A stretch of DNA of 64,000 bases from Pedobacter schmidteae (lineage in GTDB: Bacteria > Bacteroidota > Bacteroidia > Sphingobacteriales > Sphingobacteriaceae), in NCBI RefSeq assembly GCF_900564155.1, contig NZ_LS999839.1:1299097-1363096 (forward strand), in the 5' to 3' direction. Position numbers and translations under genes: made by a program. The notes under the pieces are model-generated. The model saw only the letters and a list, made by a program, of their open reading frames with translations, was not told the DNA's origin and did not search any database. Shown piece by piece: positions 23,587 through 33,940 of this stretch. Position 1 is the first letter of the stretch. Each line of letters opens with the position of its first letter.

Positions 23587-24468
23587 ATGAAAGCATACGT
23601 ATTTCCCGGACAGGGAGCTCAGTTCTCGGGCATGGGCAAAGAACTTTATGAAAATGAAACCGCTAAAGCCTTATTTGAGCAAGCAAATGAAATCATTGGC
23701 TTCCGCATCAGCGATATCATGTTTTCGGGGACCGATGAAGAACTTAAACAAACTAAAGTTACCCAGCCGGCTATATTTTTGCATTCGGTAATATTGGCCA
23801 AAACACTTGGTGAAAACTTTAAACCGGATATGGTGGCAGGACACTCCCTGGGTGAGTTTTCTGCGTTAGTTGCCGCATCAGCTTTGTCCTTTGAAGATGG
23901 TTTAAAACTGGTGATTACCAGGGCCAATGCCATGCAACGTGCCTGCGAATTGCAACCCTCTACCATGGCAGCAATCTTAGGACTTGCCGATGACGTGGTA
24001 GAAAACGTGTGTGCCGGTATTGAAGAAGTAGTGGTTGCTGCTAATTATAATTGCCCGGGGCAAATTGTAATATCGGGAACTATAGAAGGTGTTGATATTG
24101 CTTGTCAGAAACTTACGGAAGCCGGTGCAAAAAGAGCTTTGAAGTTAAATGTTGGCGGCGCTTTTCATTCGCCTTTAATGGAGCCTGCAAGATTAGAATT
24201 GCAGGAAGCGATAGAAAAAGTGAGCATACAATCACCTGTGTGTCCTATTTATCAGAATGTTGATCCGGTACCTAATACTGATCCTCAAAAAATAAAAGCA
24301 AACCTTATTACCCAGCTTACGGGTGCGGTGAGGTGGACACAGACCATCGAGCAGATGATTGCAGATGGCGCTGACGAATTCGTAGAAGTTGGCCCGGGAA
24401 ATGTACTACAAGGCCTGGTTAAGAAAGTAAATAGAGCTATACAGACCAGTTCGGCAACCAATGTATAA
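23587..24468 (+). CDS. fabD: Malonyl-CoA:ACP transacylase
   Basis: 293 residues. Transfers malonate to acyl-carrier protein for fatty-acid synthesis. Motifs: YVFPGQGAQFSGMG at the start, VTQPAIFLHS, the nucleophile elbow AGHSLGEFSAL (Ser87) and the catalytic His in GGAFHSPLM, with terminal EVGPGNVLQGLVKK. It stands alone, not next to fabH/fabF. Confidence 0.95.
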   Translation: MKAYVFPGQGAQFSGMGKELYENETAKALFEQANEIIGFRISDIMFSGTDEELKQTKVTQPAIFLHSVILAKTLGENFKPDMVAGHSLGEFSALVAASALSFEDGLKLVITRANAMQRACELQPSTMAAILGLADDVVENVCAGIEEVVVAANYNCPGQIVISGTIEGVDIACQKLTEAGAKRALKLNVGGAFHSPLMEPARLELQEAIEKVSIQSPVCPIYQNVDPVPNTDPQKIKANLITQLTGAVRWTQTIEQMIADGADEFVEVGPGNVLQGLVKKVNRAIQTSSATNV

Positions 24469-24499
24469 TTTATGATGAATCATTAAAGATATAACAAGC

Positions 24500-27400
24500 G
24501 TGAGTATAAGAGGTAAAATCAGATTTCTTTTATTAGTACTGGGCGCTTGTTGTATCATTACTGCCTTATCGCTAAAACATTCCATTACCAAAAAGGAGCT
24601 GCTTAAATATGATGCTCGTCAGCTTCAGGACAACCTTAAGGTTAAAGAGCAAAGTGTATACACCTTTCTCTCCGATAGCTCGCTGTTAGCCAAAGCTAAA
24701 AAATTTGATCAGAATGAGCGTACAGGCTCAGATTTTATCAAAAATTACACAGACAAGGGGATCAACCTCTTAGTTTATAAAAATAATACCCTCAAGTTCT
24801 GGAGCTCGTTCAATGCCTTTCCCTCTTCTCCCGAATCTATTAAGGAAGGCTCTTCCTTTGTTGTACTCAGAAATGGTTCTTATGAATTGATCAGGAAAAC
24901 CTCCGGCGATTATACCATTATTTTTCTCATTGAGGTAAAGAGCCAGTTTGATATCCAGAATCATTACCTTGAAAATACCATCTCAAAATATCTTTCTTCC
25001 TCAAATTCATTGTCACTAGCCACTTATGCCGATGCAGAAGTATTTGGTATAAAGAATATTAAGGGAGATCCTTTGTTTGAAGTTAAATTGAAACAAGGCT
25101 ACACTAAAAATATCTTTGGGACCATTGAAGTGTGGTTGTGGATAATTGGCCTTTTTAGCTTTTGTCTGTTTTTTAATTCCTTTTGCGCCTGGTTGGTCAG
25201 ACGGGGTAATTTATTGGCTGGAACCAGTCTTTTGATTTTATTCTTCCTCGTTGTGAGGGTTACCGATCTGGAGTATGGCTGGTTTAACCATCAGTTCAAC
25301 CTCCAGATATTTAGCCCAACCATATATGGAGAAAGTTTCTTCCTACCCTCGTTGGGCGACTTTTTACTCAATGTTATCGCTATAACCTGGGTTGTTTTAT
25401 TTGTGTATACTTACCGTGACAAGTATGAAGTTCCAACCTGGCTGGCTGTAAATAAAGTAGCAGGACTAGGATTACATCTCTTGCTGTTAATCGCTTTTTC
25501 CGGACTTGCGTTCTTGTTTGATGAGGTGTTTTTAGGGTTGATTCTCAACTCGAAAATCAATTTCAACATTACCAATATTATCAATCTCGGTTGGATCAGC
25601 TGGATCAGTATCATCATTCTATGCCTGGTATGGTTTAATGTTTATTTGGTAGGCAATATCTTTATGCAGCACACGCTGAAGCTTAATGTAACCAATAAAG
25701 AACGGCTGGTGTTATTCCTCTCTGCTTTTTTGGTTTACCTCATCTTCCGTGTAACTACAGGTTTTAGCATATTCTTTATTGCTTTTGCTCTGGTTATTTT
25801 TATCATGGGCTGGAATGTCTATATCAGGAACAATAAATTCTCCATTGGTATATTTGCTGCACTGTTCTTTTGTCTTGCGTTTATCACCTCTATTAAGTAC
25901 TTGCATTTTACCGATGTAAAGGAAAAAAATAAGCGCAATAACATCGCTCAAAAATTAAGCTATGCCGATGACCCTAAAATCATCAGCTCTATTGAAAGCC
26001 TGGAAAGGGCCGTTTCTACAGATGCATTTATTGCCGAGTATTTTAAGAAGCCGGTATTGGCTGGCTCATTTGATTTGGAGAAACATGTCAATAAAATCCT
26101 TCTGGGGGGCTACCTTACCCAATACGAATACAACCTGTACGAGTACAATGGGCAAGACTCGGCCATTTCGGCTAAGGGAGCAATCCCATTAAGCTATTAC
26201 AAAAATTTAGTGAGGTCCGGCTCCGTTAAGGTACCAGATTCGAGGTCGTTCTACCGGCTTAATTATACATTTGGCTATCAGAATTATTTTGGCATCATTC
26301 CAATCTTTGTGGATAATCATATCCTTGGAACATTGGTTATCGACCTGAAGTCGCCACAATACAACTACAACAGTCAGTTGCCTGAAATATTGGTTGATGG
26401 TAAAGCGAAAGGAGAGGAAGATTACAGCAGTTACTCTTTTGCTTTTTACAACTCAGGGAAACTTGTCAATCAATCCGGAAAGTATACCTATAAGCTCTCA
26501 CCAACGGGATTTAAGGGACAGATCGGTAAAGGTGAGATCGTGACCGACACGCTAAATTATACACATTTGGTGTATATGCCTGCCAGTTCAAAAATTATTG
26601 TCATTAGTAAGGAGCAGGTATCCTATGTCGTAAGGCTGGCTACATTGTCTTTTTTCTTCCTGGTTTTTATTCTTTTTTCGGTCACGCTGTATGCCTTGAT
26701 CTGGCTGGTCAAAAACATTGATCAACGCTGGGGAGGCTGGTTCAACATCAACCGCTCGTTGATGATCAATGCCAACAAAATCCTATATAAAACCAGGATT
26801 CAGTTTTCTATTGTCCTGTCGGTGGTGGCTACTTTATTAATTGTTGGCTGGACTACCTATTTCTACATCAGGGACGAATACCGTAAGCAACAGGAGAACT
26901 TTATAAAAGAGAAAATCAGGAAAGTTCAATTGTCGTACGAAAAACAAGTCTTTAGCACTGGCCTGATCCCGGAAATAACCGATCAAACCAATGCCGATTT
27001 TAATCAGTTCGCCAATATTAATGCAGCCTATCTGAATCTTTTTGATACAGATGGAAATGTCAGGTTTACCTCTCTTCCAAGGATTTATGATCTGGGAATT
27101 ATCGGCAGAAAGATGGAGGCTTCGGCATACATCTATCTTAAATTACAACAAGCATCAGAATACATTAACCCTGCCGAACAGATTGGTGATTTTAAGTATG
27201 CTTCGGCTTATGCGCCTATCAGAGATGCGCAGAATAAAACAATTGCTTATATCGGATTGCCATATTACGGCAATGAGGCCGATTATCAGGCCAAAATTGG
27301 ACTTTTTATCAATACCCTCATTAACATCTATGCCCTGGTATTTGTGGCCATTGGTATCCTTGCAGTATTCCTTGCCAATCAGATTACCAGCCCGCTAACT

Positions 27401-28222
27401 TTTATACAAGATAGCATCAGAAAAACCAAACTGGGACAAAAAAATCAGCCCATTCAATGGTCGCGGCATGATGAGATCGGATCCCTGGTTAAGGAATACA
27501 ATAAAATGATTGCTGCTCTTGAAGAGAGTGCCACCAAGCTTGCCCGTTCGGAAAGAGAAAGTGCCTGGCGGGAAATGGCAAAACAGGTAGCTCATGAAAT
27601 TAAAAACCCGCTTACACCACTTAAGCTTGGCGTACAGCTGCTCGAAAAATCCTGGAAAGAGAAAGATCCTAATTTTGAAAAGAAATTTGAAAGGTTCAAT
27701 AAATCATTTATTGAGCAAATTGACAGCTTGTCGACCATCGCTTCAGAGTTTTCAAATTTTGCCAAAATGCCCGATACGAAGCTCGAGAAGCTTCGTTTAT
27801 TGCCTATTATTGAACAGGCCAGAAATGTATTTACCAATACAGAGGATGCGGAAATTTATATCTTTAACCATGCCAGTATAGATCTGGTTATACTGGGAGA
27901 TAAAGATCAGTTGCTGCGAACCTTTAATAACCTGTTGAAGAATGGAATTGAAGCCGGCAATGTGAATGATAGGTGCGTCATCAAAATCCGTATTTTTCAT
28001 AACGATTCAGATGTTTTTATTGAGGTTGAAGATAATGGCAAAGGCATAGATCAATACCTGCAGGACAAGATATTTGTACCCAATTTTACTACTAAATCTT
28101 CTGGTACAGGATTAGGGCTGGCATTTGTAAAGCAGGCCGTCGAGAATGCAGGTGGAACAGTTGACTTCAAATCAATTTCTGGTATAGGAACCACCTTTTT
28201 TCTTAGTTTTCCGTTATCTTAA
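24500..28222 (+). CDS. Large multi-membrane sensor histidine kinase (NtrY-like)
   Basis: 1240 residues from a GTG start. An N-terminal membrane helix (IRFLLLVLGACCIITALSL) and an extracytoplasmic region precede about eight membrane helices (roughly 205-475), a second sensor region, another helix pair (about 710-800), a further extracytoplasmic domain, a final membrane helix and HAMP (about 925-1000). The catalytic core is HisKA with AHEIKNPLTPLKL (phospho-His about 1032), then N, G1 and G2 boxes (NLLKNGIEAG, VEDNGKGID, SSGTGLGLAFVKQ). Core and layout resemble NtrY. No response regulator is adjacent, and it overlaps the convergent gene by 9 nt. Confidence 0.9.
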   Translation: MSIRGKIRFLLLVLGACCIITALSLKHSITKKELLKYDARQLQDNLKVKEQSVYTFLSDSSLLAKAKKFDQNERTGSDFIKNYTDKGINLLVYKNNTLKFWSSFNAFPSSPESIKEGSSFVVLRNGSYELIRKTSGDYTIIFLIEVKSQFDIQNHYLENTISKYLSSSNSLSLATYADAEVFGIKNIKGDPLFEVKLKQGYTKNIFGTIEVWLWIIGLFSFCLFFNSFCAWLVRRGNLLAGTSLLILFFLVVRVTDLEYGWFNHQFNLQIFSPTIYGESFFLPSLGDFLLNVIAITWVVLFVYTYRDKYEVPTWLAVNKVAGLGLHLLLLIAFSGLAFLFDEVFLGLILNSKINFNITNIINLGWISWISIIILCLVWFNVYLVGNIFMQHTLKLNVTNKERLVLFLSAFLVYLIFRVTTGFSIFFIAFALVIFIMGWNVYIRNNKFSIGIFAALFFCLAFITSIKYLHFTDVKEKNKRNNIAQKLSYADDPKIISSIESLERAVSTDAFIAEYFKKPVLAGSFDLEKHVNKILLGGYLTQYEYNLYEYNGQDSAISAKGAIPLSYYKNLVRSGSVKVPDSRSFYRLNYTFGYQNYFGIIPIFVDNHILGTLVIDLKSPQYNYNSQLPEILVDGKAKGEEDYSSYSFAFYNSGKLVNQSGKYTYKLSPTGFKGQIGKGEIVTDTLNYTHLVYMPASSKIIVISKEQVSYVVRLATLSFFFLVFILFSVTLYALIWLVKNIDQRWGGWFNINRSLMINANKILYKTRIQFSIVLSVVATLLIVGWTTYFYIRDEYRKQQENFIKEKIRKVQLSYEKQVFSTGLIPEITDQTNADFNQFANINAAYLNLFDTDGNVRFTSLPRIYDLGIIGRKMEASAYIYLKLQQASEYINPAEQIGDFKYASAYAPIRDAQNKTIAYIGLPYYGNEADYQAKIGLFINTLINIYALVFVAIGILAVFLANQITSPLTFIQDSIRKTKLGQKNQPIQWSRHDEIGSLVKEYNKMIAALEESATKLARSERESAWREMAKQVAHEIKNPLTPLKLGVQLLEKSWKEKDPNFEKKFERFNKSFIEQIDSLSTIASEFSNFAKMPDTKLEKLRLLPIIEQARNVFTNTEDAEIYIFNHASIDLVILGDKDQLLRTFNNLLKNGIEAGNVNDRCVIKIRIFHNDSDVFIEVEDNGKGIDQYLQDKIFVPNFTTKSSGTGLGLAFVKQAVENAGGTVDFKSISGIGTTFFLSFPLS

Positions 28223-29125
28223 AGTGATAGCAGCTTTGCCCATAGTAAAGCCATCGGTATACAAAATAATTGAATAATCACCTTTTATAAACGTATTTGG
28301 GTTTACCCAATCCATTGTATAGCCTGCACCAATATCATCATTATAAAGTATTGTTGTAGATGAGGTGTATTGCATTTCCTGGCCATCTGCTTCAAACATA
28401 TTGTCGTCATTGGCAATCAGGTTGCCCGCAGGATCAAAAATGCGCAGGTAAATTTTATGATAGCTTTTTTCGGCCAGCTGATTTGGAACAATATTAAATT
28501 TCACGCTTAGCTTTTTAGCAGTACTTGCGCGTGTCACCTCTATATTTTTGCCACTGCTTTTTACCCTATAGGCAAAAATTTGAACGTTACCTGCCTTTAG
28601 CGCCGCACTTGTTTTTACTTTGGCAGTAAGTTCGGCGTTCTTTCTGGCCAGTTCATCAGCCTTTAGGCTTTCGGAGTTTGCAAATTGTCTTAAACTATCC
28701 CGTTGTGTTTTGAGCAGTGAATTTTCTTTTTCCAGATGGGCAATCTGCTCACTGTAAGTTTTAACAAACGCTCTTAATTCACGTACTTCTTTTTGAGCAG
28801 CAATCAGACTTTGTTGTGTTAAAGTTCCTTTTTCCAGCGCCAGCTTAAGTTCTGCTATTTTATCACGCGCCGATTTTTGCTCCTGCTGAAGCTTTTCGGT
28901 GAGTACTACGTTCAAACTATTGGTTTTATCCAGTTCGACTTCAATTTTCTCTACCTCAAGTTTTAAGCGGTCCTTTTCTGTGTTGATAGACACAAAACGT
29001 TCCGTTTGTTGCTCGTCTTTAATGTATAAATAAGCATTGGTACCCAGTAATGCTGCTATAACCACAATCAAAAAATAAATCTTGTTGCGATCGCCTTTAT
29101 TTACAATATCATTTTTGTCTGACAT
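28214..29125 (-). CDS. Membrane-anchored coiled-coil protein
   Basis: 303 residues: a cytoplasmic N-terminus, one membrane helix (about 16-35, IYFLIVVIAALLGTNAYLYI), a long coiled coil (about 40-175, rich in Glu/Lys/Leu heptads) and a C-terminal beta domain (about 180-303: NVQIFAYRVKSSGKNIEVTR, KIYLRIFDPAGNLIANDD, GDYSIILYTDGFTMGKAAIT). No named family is recognised. The orientation suggests an inner-membrane protein with a periplasmic rod and globular tip. Overlaps the histidine-kinase gene tail to tail; no operon partner. Confidence 0.75.
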   Translation of the reverse strand: MSDKNDIVNKGDRNKIYFLIVVIAALLGTNAYLYIKDEQQTERFVSINTEKDRLKLEVEKIEVELDKTNSLNVVLTEKLQQEQKSARDKIAELKLALEKGTLTQQSLIAAQKEVRELRAFVKTYSEQIAHLEKENSLLKTQRDSLRQFANSESLKADELARKNAELTAKVKTSAALKAGNVQIFAYRVKSSGKNIEVTRASTAKKLSVKFNIVPNQLAEKSYHKIYLRIFDPAGNLIANDDNMFEADGQEMQYTSSTTILYNDDIGAGYTMDWVNPNTFIKGDYSIILYTDGFTMGKAAITLR

Positions 29126-29301
29126 TTTATAGTTTTAATCAACAGTAAAAAAGGAATAGCTTAATGCACAATTAGGTAAAAAAACACTCGAATTATATGA
29201 GACATAAAAAAAAATCGTTTACTTGCTTATGTACAACACCTGCACTGTATACTGAACACAACGAAATGAAACCAATTTTATATCACAACTAAAGCAAAAA
29301 A

Positions 29302-30861
29302 ATGTTTAAAACAATAATATATGCACTATTATTAATACTAATAATCCCTATTTCCCTAATAGCACAGAGCCCCTCAAAAATTGCTCCAAAAAGAGAATTC
29401 AGAGGAGTTTGGGTTGCAACTGTTGCTAATATCGACTGGCCGTCCAAGCCCGGACTAAGCATTGATCAGCAAAAACAGGAATTAATTGGCCTGTTGGAGC
29501 AGCACAAAGCGAACGGAATGAATGCGATTATGTTGCAGGTCAGACCAGCTGCGGATGCGTTTTATGTCAAATCAAGAGAGCCCTGGAGTCAGTGGCTGAT
29601 GGGGAAACAGGGGCTTGCACCTGCACCTGGATATGATCCTTTGGCATTTGCCATTAAGGAAGCTCATTTTAGAGGGATGGAGCTCCATGCCTGGTTTAAC
29701 CCTTACCGGGCAACTATGAGCGCCAATACCGTAGTGAGTGCCGAACACATGACCAGAAAAAGGCCAGAATGGTTTTTTGTTTATGGAGGAAAAAAACAAT
29801 TTGATCCGGGTATACCCGAGGTCAGAGAATATATCGTACAGGTGATTTTGGATGTGGTAAAGGGCTACGACGTGGATGGTGTTCATTTTGATGATTATTT
29901 TTATCCTTACAAAATTGCTGGTCAAACCATTAACGATGGAGCAACATTTAGTAAATATCCAAATGGATTTACCAATGTTGCCGACTGGCGTCGAAATAAT
30001 GTAGATATGTTGATCAAACAGCTGGACGACAGTATACATCATTATAAAAAGTACGTGAAATTTGGGATAAGCCCTTTCGGGATATGGAAAAATATTGCAG
30101 AGGATAGTCTTGGGTCCGCTACAAGTGGTTTGTCAAATTATACGGAGCTATACGCCGATTCGAGAAAATGGGTGAAAGAGGGCTGGGTAGATTACATCAA
30201 TCCTCAGATTTACTTTAGTTTTACCCGTCGGGCAGCACCATTTGGAACCCTGGTTGATTGGTGGAGTAATAACAATTTTGGCCGGCATGTTTACATAGGT
30301 CAGGGCGCATATCTTATTCATAATGGAGCGACAAGAAAAGAAGCTGCCTGGGCATTCCCTAATCAGATCCCTAACCAGATCAGGCATATTCGCGAAAATA
30401 ACCGCATTCAGGGAAGTGTATTTTTCAGCTCTAAATCCTTTTCAACTGTTGCCAGGGCGTTAAGTGATTCATTGAAAAATAATTTATATAAATATCCGGC
30501 CTTGCCTCCTCAAATGCCATGGCTAGACGATATTGCTCCCAATCATCCGCTTAATCTTACTGCTGAAGCGCAGGTTGGTGGTGTTCATTTGAAGTGGGAG
30601 AAACCAGCGCCTGCAACTGATGGTGAAACAGCTTCTGGATATGTAATTTATCGTTTTAATGAAGGAGAAAAAATAGGTATTACCGATGCGAAGAAGATCA
30701 TTAAAATCAGTTTTGAAGATTTTACCCATTTTATAGACACTACTGTAGAGAAAGGGAAACGGTATAACTATCTGGTGACGGCATTAGACCGGCTTAAAAA
30801 TGAAAGTGAACCAAGTGGCCCGGTAGGTATCGAAACCAAGGAGTTGGCAAGCGCAGAGTAA
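29302..30861 (+). CDS. GHL10-type glycoside hydrolase (YngK-like)
   Basis: 519 residues: signal peptide (LLLILIIPISLIAQ), a (beta/alpha)8 GHL10/DUF187 domain (about 33-380) starting with REFRGVWVATVANIDWP, with NAIMLQVRPAADAFY, MELHAWFNPYRA, VDGVHFDDYFYPYK and WVDYINPQIYFSF, then a C-terminal fibronectin-III-like domain (about 415-510: VGGVHLKWEKPAPATDGETA). Related proteins cleave glucose/GlcNAc-type glycans, and some GHL10 proteins act on peptidoglycan-like substrates; specificity is not assigned. A strong terminator follows. Confidence 0.88.
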   Translation: MFKTIIYALLLILIIPISLIAQSPSKIAPKREFRGVWVATVANIDWPSKPGLSIDQQKQELIGLLEQHKANGMNAIMLQVRPAADAFYVKSREPWSQWLMGKQGLAPAPGYDPLAFAIKEAHFRGMELHAWFNPYRATMSANTVVSAEHMTRKRPEWFFVYGGKKQFDPGIPEVREYIVQVILDVVKGYDVDGVHFDDYFYPYKIAGQTINDGATFSKYPNGFTNVADWRRNNVDMLIKQLDDSIHHYKKYVKFGISPFGIWKNIAEDSLGSATSGLSNYTELYADSRKWVKEGWVDYINPQIYFSFTRRAAPFGTLVDWWSNNNFGRHVYIGQGAYLIHNGATRKEAAWAFPNQIPNQIRHIRENNRIQGSVFFSSKSFSTVARALSDSLKNNLYKYPALPPQMPWLDDIAPNHPLNLTAEAQVGGVHLKWEKPAPATDGETASGYVIYRFNEGEKIGITDAKKIIKISFEDFTHFIDTTVEKGKRYNYLVTALDRLKNESEPSGPVGIETKELASAE

Positions 30862-30901
30862 CTGCTTTTCTTTATGCTACGCGGCATCTCGACCGCTAGG
30901 G

Positions 30902-30935
30902 AAGGTGCTGTATCATTTGATACAGCACCTTTTTT
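30902..30935 (+). terminator. Intrinsic terminator after the GHL10 gene
   Basis: AAGGTGCTGTATCA (30902-30915), 2-nt loop, TGATACAGCACCTT (30918-30931), T-run to 30935; a 14-bp perfect stem. Confidence 0.92.
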
Positions 30936-30974
30936 GTTGCTCTGCTCTACGGCAGGGCTAACGAATATTGCTTT

Positions 30975-33848
30975 TTATTTTTGCGGCACTAGTACCAAAC
31001 GAATGTAGTTGTCTTCATTTAGGTATTGTTGAGCCGTAGCTTTTGAAGTTTCAACAGTAACGGCGTTCAGTCGCTGTTGAATCTTCAGGATCTGATCCAT
31101 ATCACCACCATTTTTCTGACGACTGGTGAGGTAATTCAACCAGAAGTTGTTGTCTCTTAAACTCAGTTCTATCTGACGTTGTTCTTCTGATTTAAATTTA
31201 TCGATGTCATCAGCCGTAGCACCTTTTTCTTTAATCTGTTTCACTTCATCAAGTGCAGCAGCAATCAGTTTGTCTACATTTGCTGTCGCACAGCTGAAAG
31301 AAATGGTGAAGTAGTAATGTGCATTTGGATATTTATTTACGCTTAATCCAACCTGCGGACTGTAAACGCCGCTTTCTTTTTCGCGCAGGCGCTCCAGTAT
31401 CTTATTTTCTAAGGCTGCTTTTAGAGCGTCCAGTTGAATATTAGTGTCGGCATTGTATTCGTAGTCGCCATGGATATACAGTTGTACTGAAGCCTTGTCT
31501 TCAAGTCCTTTGTATACCGTTTTACTGATTTTTCCTTTTGGTGCTTTTACTCCATTATCAACAAAGCTCTGTTTTTTGTTTAGCGCAGGCAAGCTGGCAA
31601 TATAGGTTTCAATAAGCGGCTTAATGCTTTCGGTATTAAATGCACCCACAATGACAAATACCTGGTCGCTGTTATCGGCAAAACGGTCTTTATAGAAATT
31701 AAATGCCTCGTCCAACGAAATTTTGTCCAGATCTGATAAGGTCATTGGCATGCCACGTTTATGGTATGACGAAAGCACGGCCTGTACGGTATCGGCAAAA
31801 ACACTTCCCGGATCGGCGCTTTTATTGGCCAACATTACTTTATAGTCGCTGATGTTCTTATTGAAAATAGCGGGATCTTTGCGTGGATTGGTGCCATATG
31901 CGTACACCATTTGGAAGGCTGTTTCCAGGTCCTTGGGCGAAGCACTGCCGTTATAACCCTGGTATAAATTGTCAACATATGCACCTGCCCTGCCTGTATT
32001 TCCTGCCAGCAGTTTGTTCAATTGAGTAGGGTTAAATTCACCAACACCACTTTCCGGAATCAAGCCAACGGCTTCGGCCGACTGGAAGTTGGCGTCGGTA
32101 GCCAATGAGGTTCCTCCTTTAGAAAAGGAGTTAAAAATAACCTGATCATTTTTAAAGTCTGTGGGCTTCAGTAATACCTTAATGCCATTGCTTAAAGTCA
32201 GTGTTGTAACGCCAATTTTATCATCTTTTTGCTCGTTTACAATTTTACCGGCTACAGGCTTTTTGTCCAGCAAAGGTTTGTTTACGGAATTGTCAACATA
32301 AGCAGTTACATTGTTCGAGGCATTTTTTAAAGCAGCAAGTAGTTTTGCTTCAGTTGGCAGGTTTGCTTTTTCCTTTTCCGGAGCCTGTACTATGATGATC
32401 TGGTTTTCTCTGGTGATGAGTGTTTTAGCTAGTGCATTTACTTCGGCTAATGTAATCTCCGTCAGCATCTTTTTGGTCAACTCGTAAGTAAACTCTGTCG
32501 AAGGGATGCTTGTTCCGGTAAGGAAATTGTTCAGATATTTCTGTACAAACGATGACGAGGCCGTTTTGTCTTTTTCTTTTAATCGTTTTTCATTTCCTGC
32601 CGCGATATTTCTTTTTGCCACATCCAGTTCCGACGAGGTAAAGCCATATTTGCTCATGCGTTCGTTTTCTGTCAGCACTGCGGTAAAGGCCTTTTCAAGC
32701 TCAGCGCCGGTTTTAGATACCGCTGCGGACTGAAATGCATTAATTCCAGGAACCAGGCCGCCCTGATACGCTCCATATCCGCTTTGTCCTTGTATAAAAG
32801 GAGCGTCTCCTTTTTGCATGATCTCCTGAAACCTGGCACCAAGCATGCTGTTGATCATGCCATACATCAAGCCTTTTTTATAATCTGCTGTGGTTTTTTG
32901 TACACCACCGCGTTGTTTATACATAATCTGAGCCACATTATATTGCTGCTCCGGATCGGTAATAATTTTTACCAATGGCGCAGCATTGTCTGGTAAATCG
33001 TGACTCAAACGAGGTCTCGGATTAGCAGGATTGGTCAGATCGGAAAAATTATTTTTAATCAGTTGTTCAACCTCATTGACGTCAAAATCTCCCACGGCAA
33101 TTACCGCCTGCAGGTTTGGACGGTACCAGTCTTTATAAAAATTTCTGATCTTGTCGTGCGTAAAGTTGTTTAAAATATCAATTTTTCCAATTGGTAGGCG
33201 ATCTGCATAACGTGATCCTTTCAGCAATACGGGCAGCAGCTGTTTGCTCATCCTTTCCTGCGCGTTTTTACCACGCTGGCGGTCTTCTTCAATAATTACG
33301 CCTCTTTCTTTATCAATTTCACTGCCTTCCATCACAATTTTCCCGGCCCAGTTGGCCAATATTTTAAACCCATTTTTAAATACCGAGATGCTGTCAGTAG
33401 GAATAGGCAGTTGATAAACGGTGTGGTCAAAACTGGTGTAGGCATTCAAATCGGCACCAAAGCGTACGCCTGCCTTTTGCAGGTAGTTGATCATCTCATT
33501 TTTCGGAAAATCTTTGGTTCCGTTAAAGGCCATATGCTCGGTAAAATGGGCCAGTCCTTGTTGGTTGTCATCTTCCATTAACGAACCTATACGTGTAGCC
33601 AGATACAGTTCGGCGCGGTTTTTAGGCTCCGAATTCTTTCGGATATAATAGGTTAGCCCGTTGGCCAGTTTTCCTATTTTTACATTGGGGTCGTTGGGGA
33701 TAAGTGTCCCTGGTAAACTCTGAGTGCTTGTTACAACAGGCTTTTTAGCTATTGTAGTTTTTTTCTGAGCAAATGCAGGAAGGTTTACGGTCAACGCCAC
33801 TGCAAGTCCTATGCTTAGGACATTAATTTTCTTGGTCATGAATTCCAT
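30975..33848 (-). CDS. M16-family zinc metallopeptidase
   Basis: 957 residues, signal peptide ending near LPAFAQ. Two tandem M16 halves: the active half has the inverted zinc motif HFTEH (101-105) in GLAHFTEHMAFNGT with the downstream Glu in KERGVIIEEDRQR; the second half (from about 560, TLSNGIKVLLKPTDF) lacks HxxEH, as usual for M16B. Periplasmic or surface peptide degradation is probable. Start is either Met1 (33848) or Met4 (33839, MTKKINVL); a TAGGTTTG element at 33861-33868 sits just upstream. It is separated from the acyltransferase by 92 nt. Confidence 0.92.
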   Translation of the reverse strand: MEFMTKKINVLSIGLAVALTVNLPAFAQKKTTIAKKPVVTSTQSLPGTLIPNDPNVKIGKLANGLTYYIRKNSEPKNRAELYLATRIGSLMEDDNQQGLAHFTEHMAFNGTKDFPKNEMINYLQKAGVRFGADLNAYTSFDHTVYQLPIPTDSISVFKNGFKILANWAGKIVMEGSEIDKERGVIIEEDRQRGKNAQERMSKQLLPVLLKGSRYADRLPIGKIDILNNFTHDKIRNFYKDWYRPNLQAVIAVGDFDVNEVEQLIKNNFSDLTNPANPRPRLSHDLPDNAAPLVKIITDPEQQYNVAQIMYKQRGGVQKTTADYKKGLMYGMINSMLGARFQEIMQKGDAPFIQGQSGYGAYQGGLVPGINAFQSAAVSKTGAELEKAFTAVLTENERMSKYGFTSSELDVAKRNIAAGNEKRLKEKDKTASSSFVQKYLNNFLTGTSIPSTEFTYELTKKMLTEITLAEVNALAKTLITRENQIIIVQAPEKEKANLPTEAKLLAALKNASNNVTAYVDNSVNKPLLDKKPVAGKIVNEQKDDKIGVTTLTLSNGIKVLLKPTDFKNDQVIFNSFSKGGTSLATDANFQSAEAVGLIPESGVGEFNPTQLNKLLAGNTGRAGAYVDNLYQGYNGSASPKDLETAFQMVYAYGTNPRKDPAIFNKNISDYKVMLANKSADPGSVFADTVQAVLSSYHKRGMPMTLSDLDKISLDEAFNFYKDRFADNSDQVFVIVGAFNTESIKPLIETYIASLPALNKKQSFVDNGVKAPKGKISKTVYKGLEDKASVQLYIHGDYEYNADTNIQLDALKAALENKILERLREKESGVYSPQVGLSVNKYPNAHYYFTISFSCATANVDKLIAAALDEVKQIKEKGATADDIDKFKSEEQRQIELSLRDNNFWLNYLTSRQKNGGDMDQILKIQQRLNAVTVETSKATAQQYLNEDNYIRLVLVPQK

Positions 33849-33860
33849 AAGTTAATCAAT

Positions 33861-33868
33861 CAAACCTA
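33861..33868 (-). promoter_or_regulatory. -7 promoter element of the M16 protease gene
   Basis: TAGGTTTG on the minus strand, exact TAnnTTTG; no clear -33 box. Leader would be about 7-16 nt. Confidence 0.4.
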
Positions 33869-33940
33869 CGAACAGGAGGTCAGGAGGCATTAATATTTAA
33901 CATTATTTAACAGTTATATGCCAATATCACTTCTGGCCGA

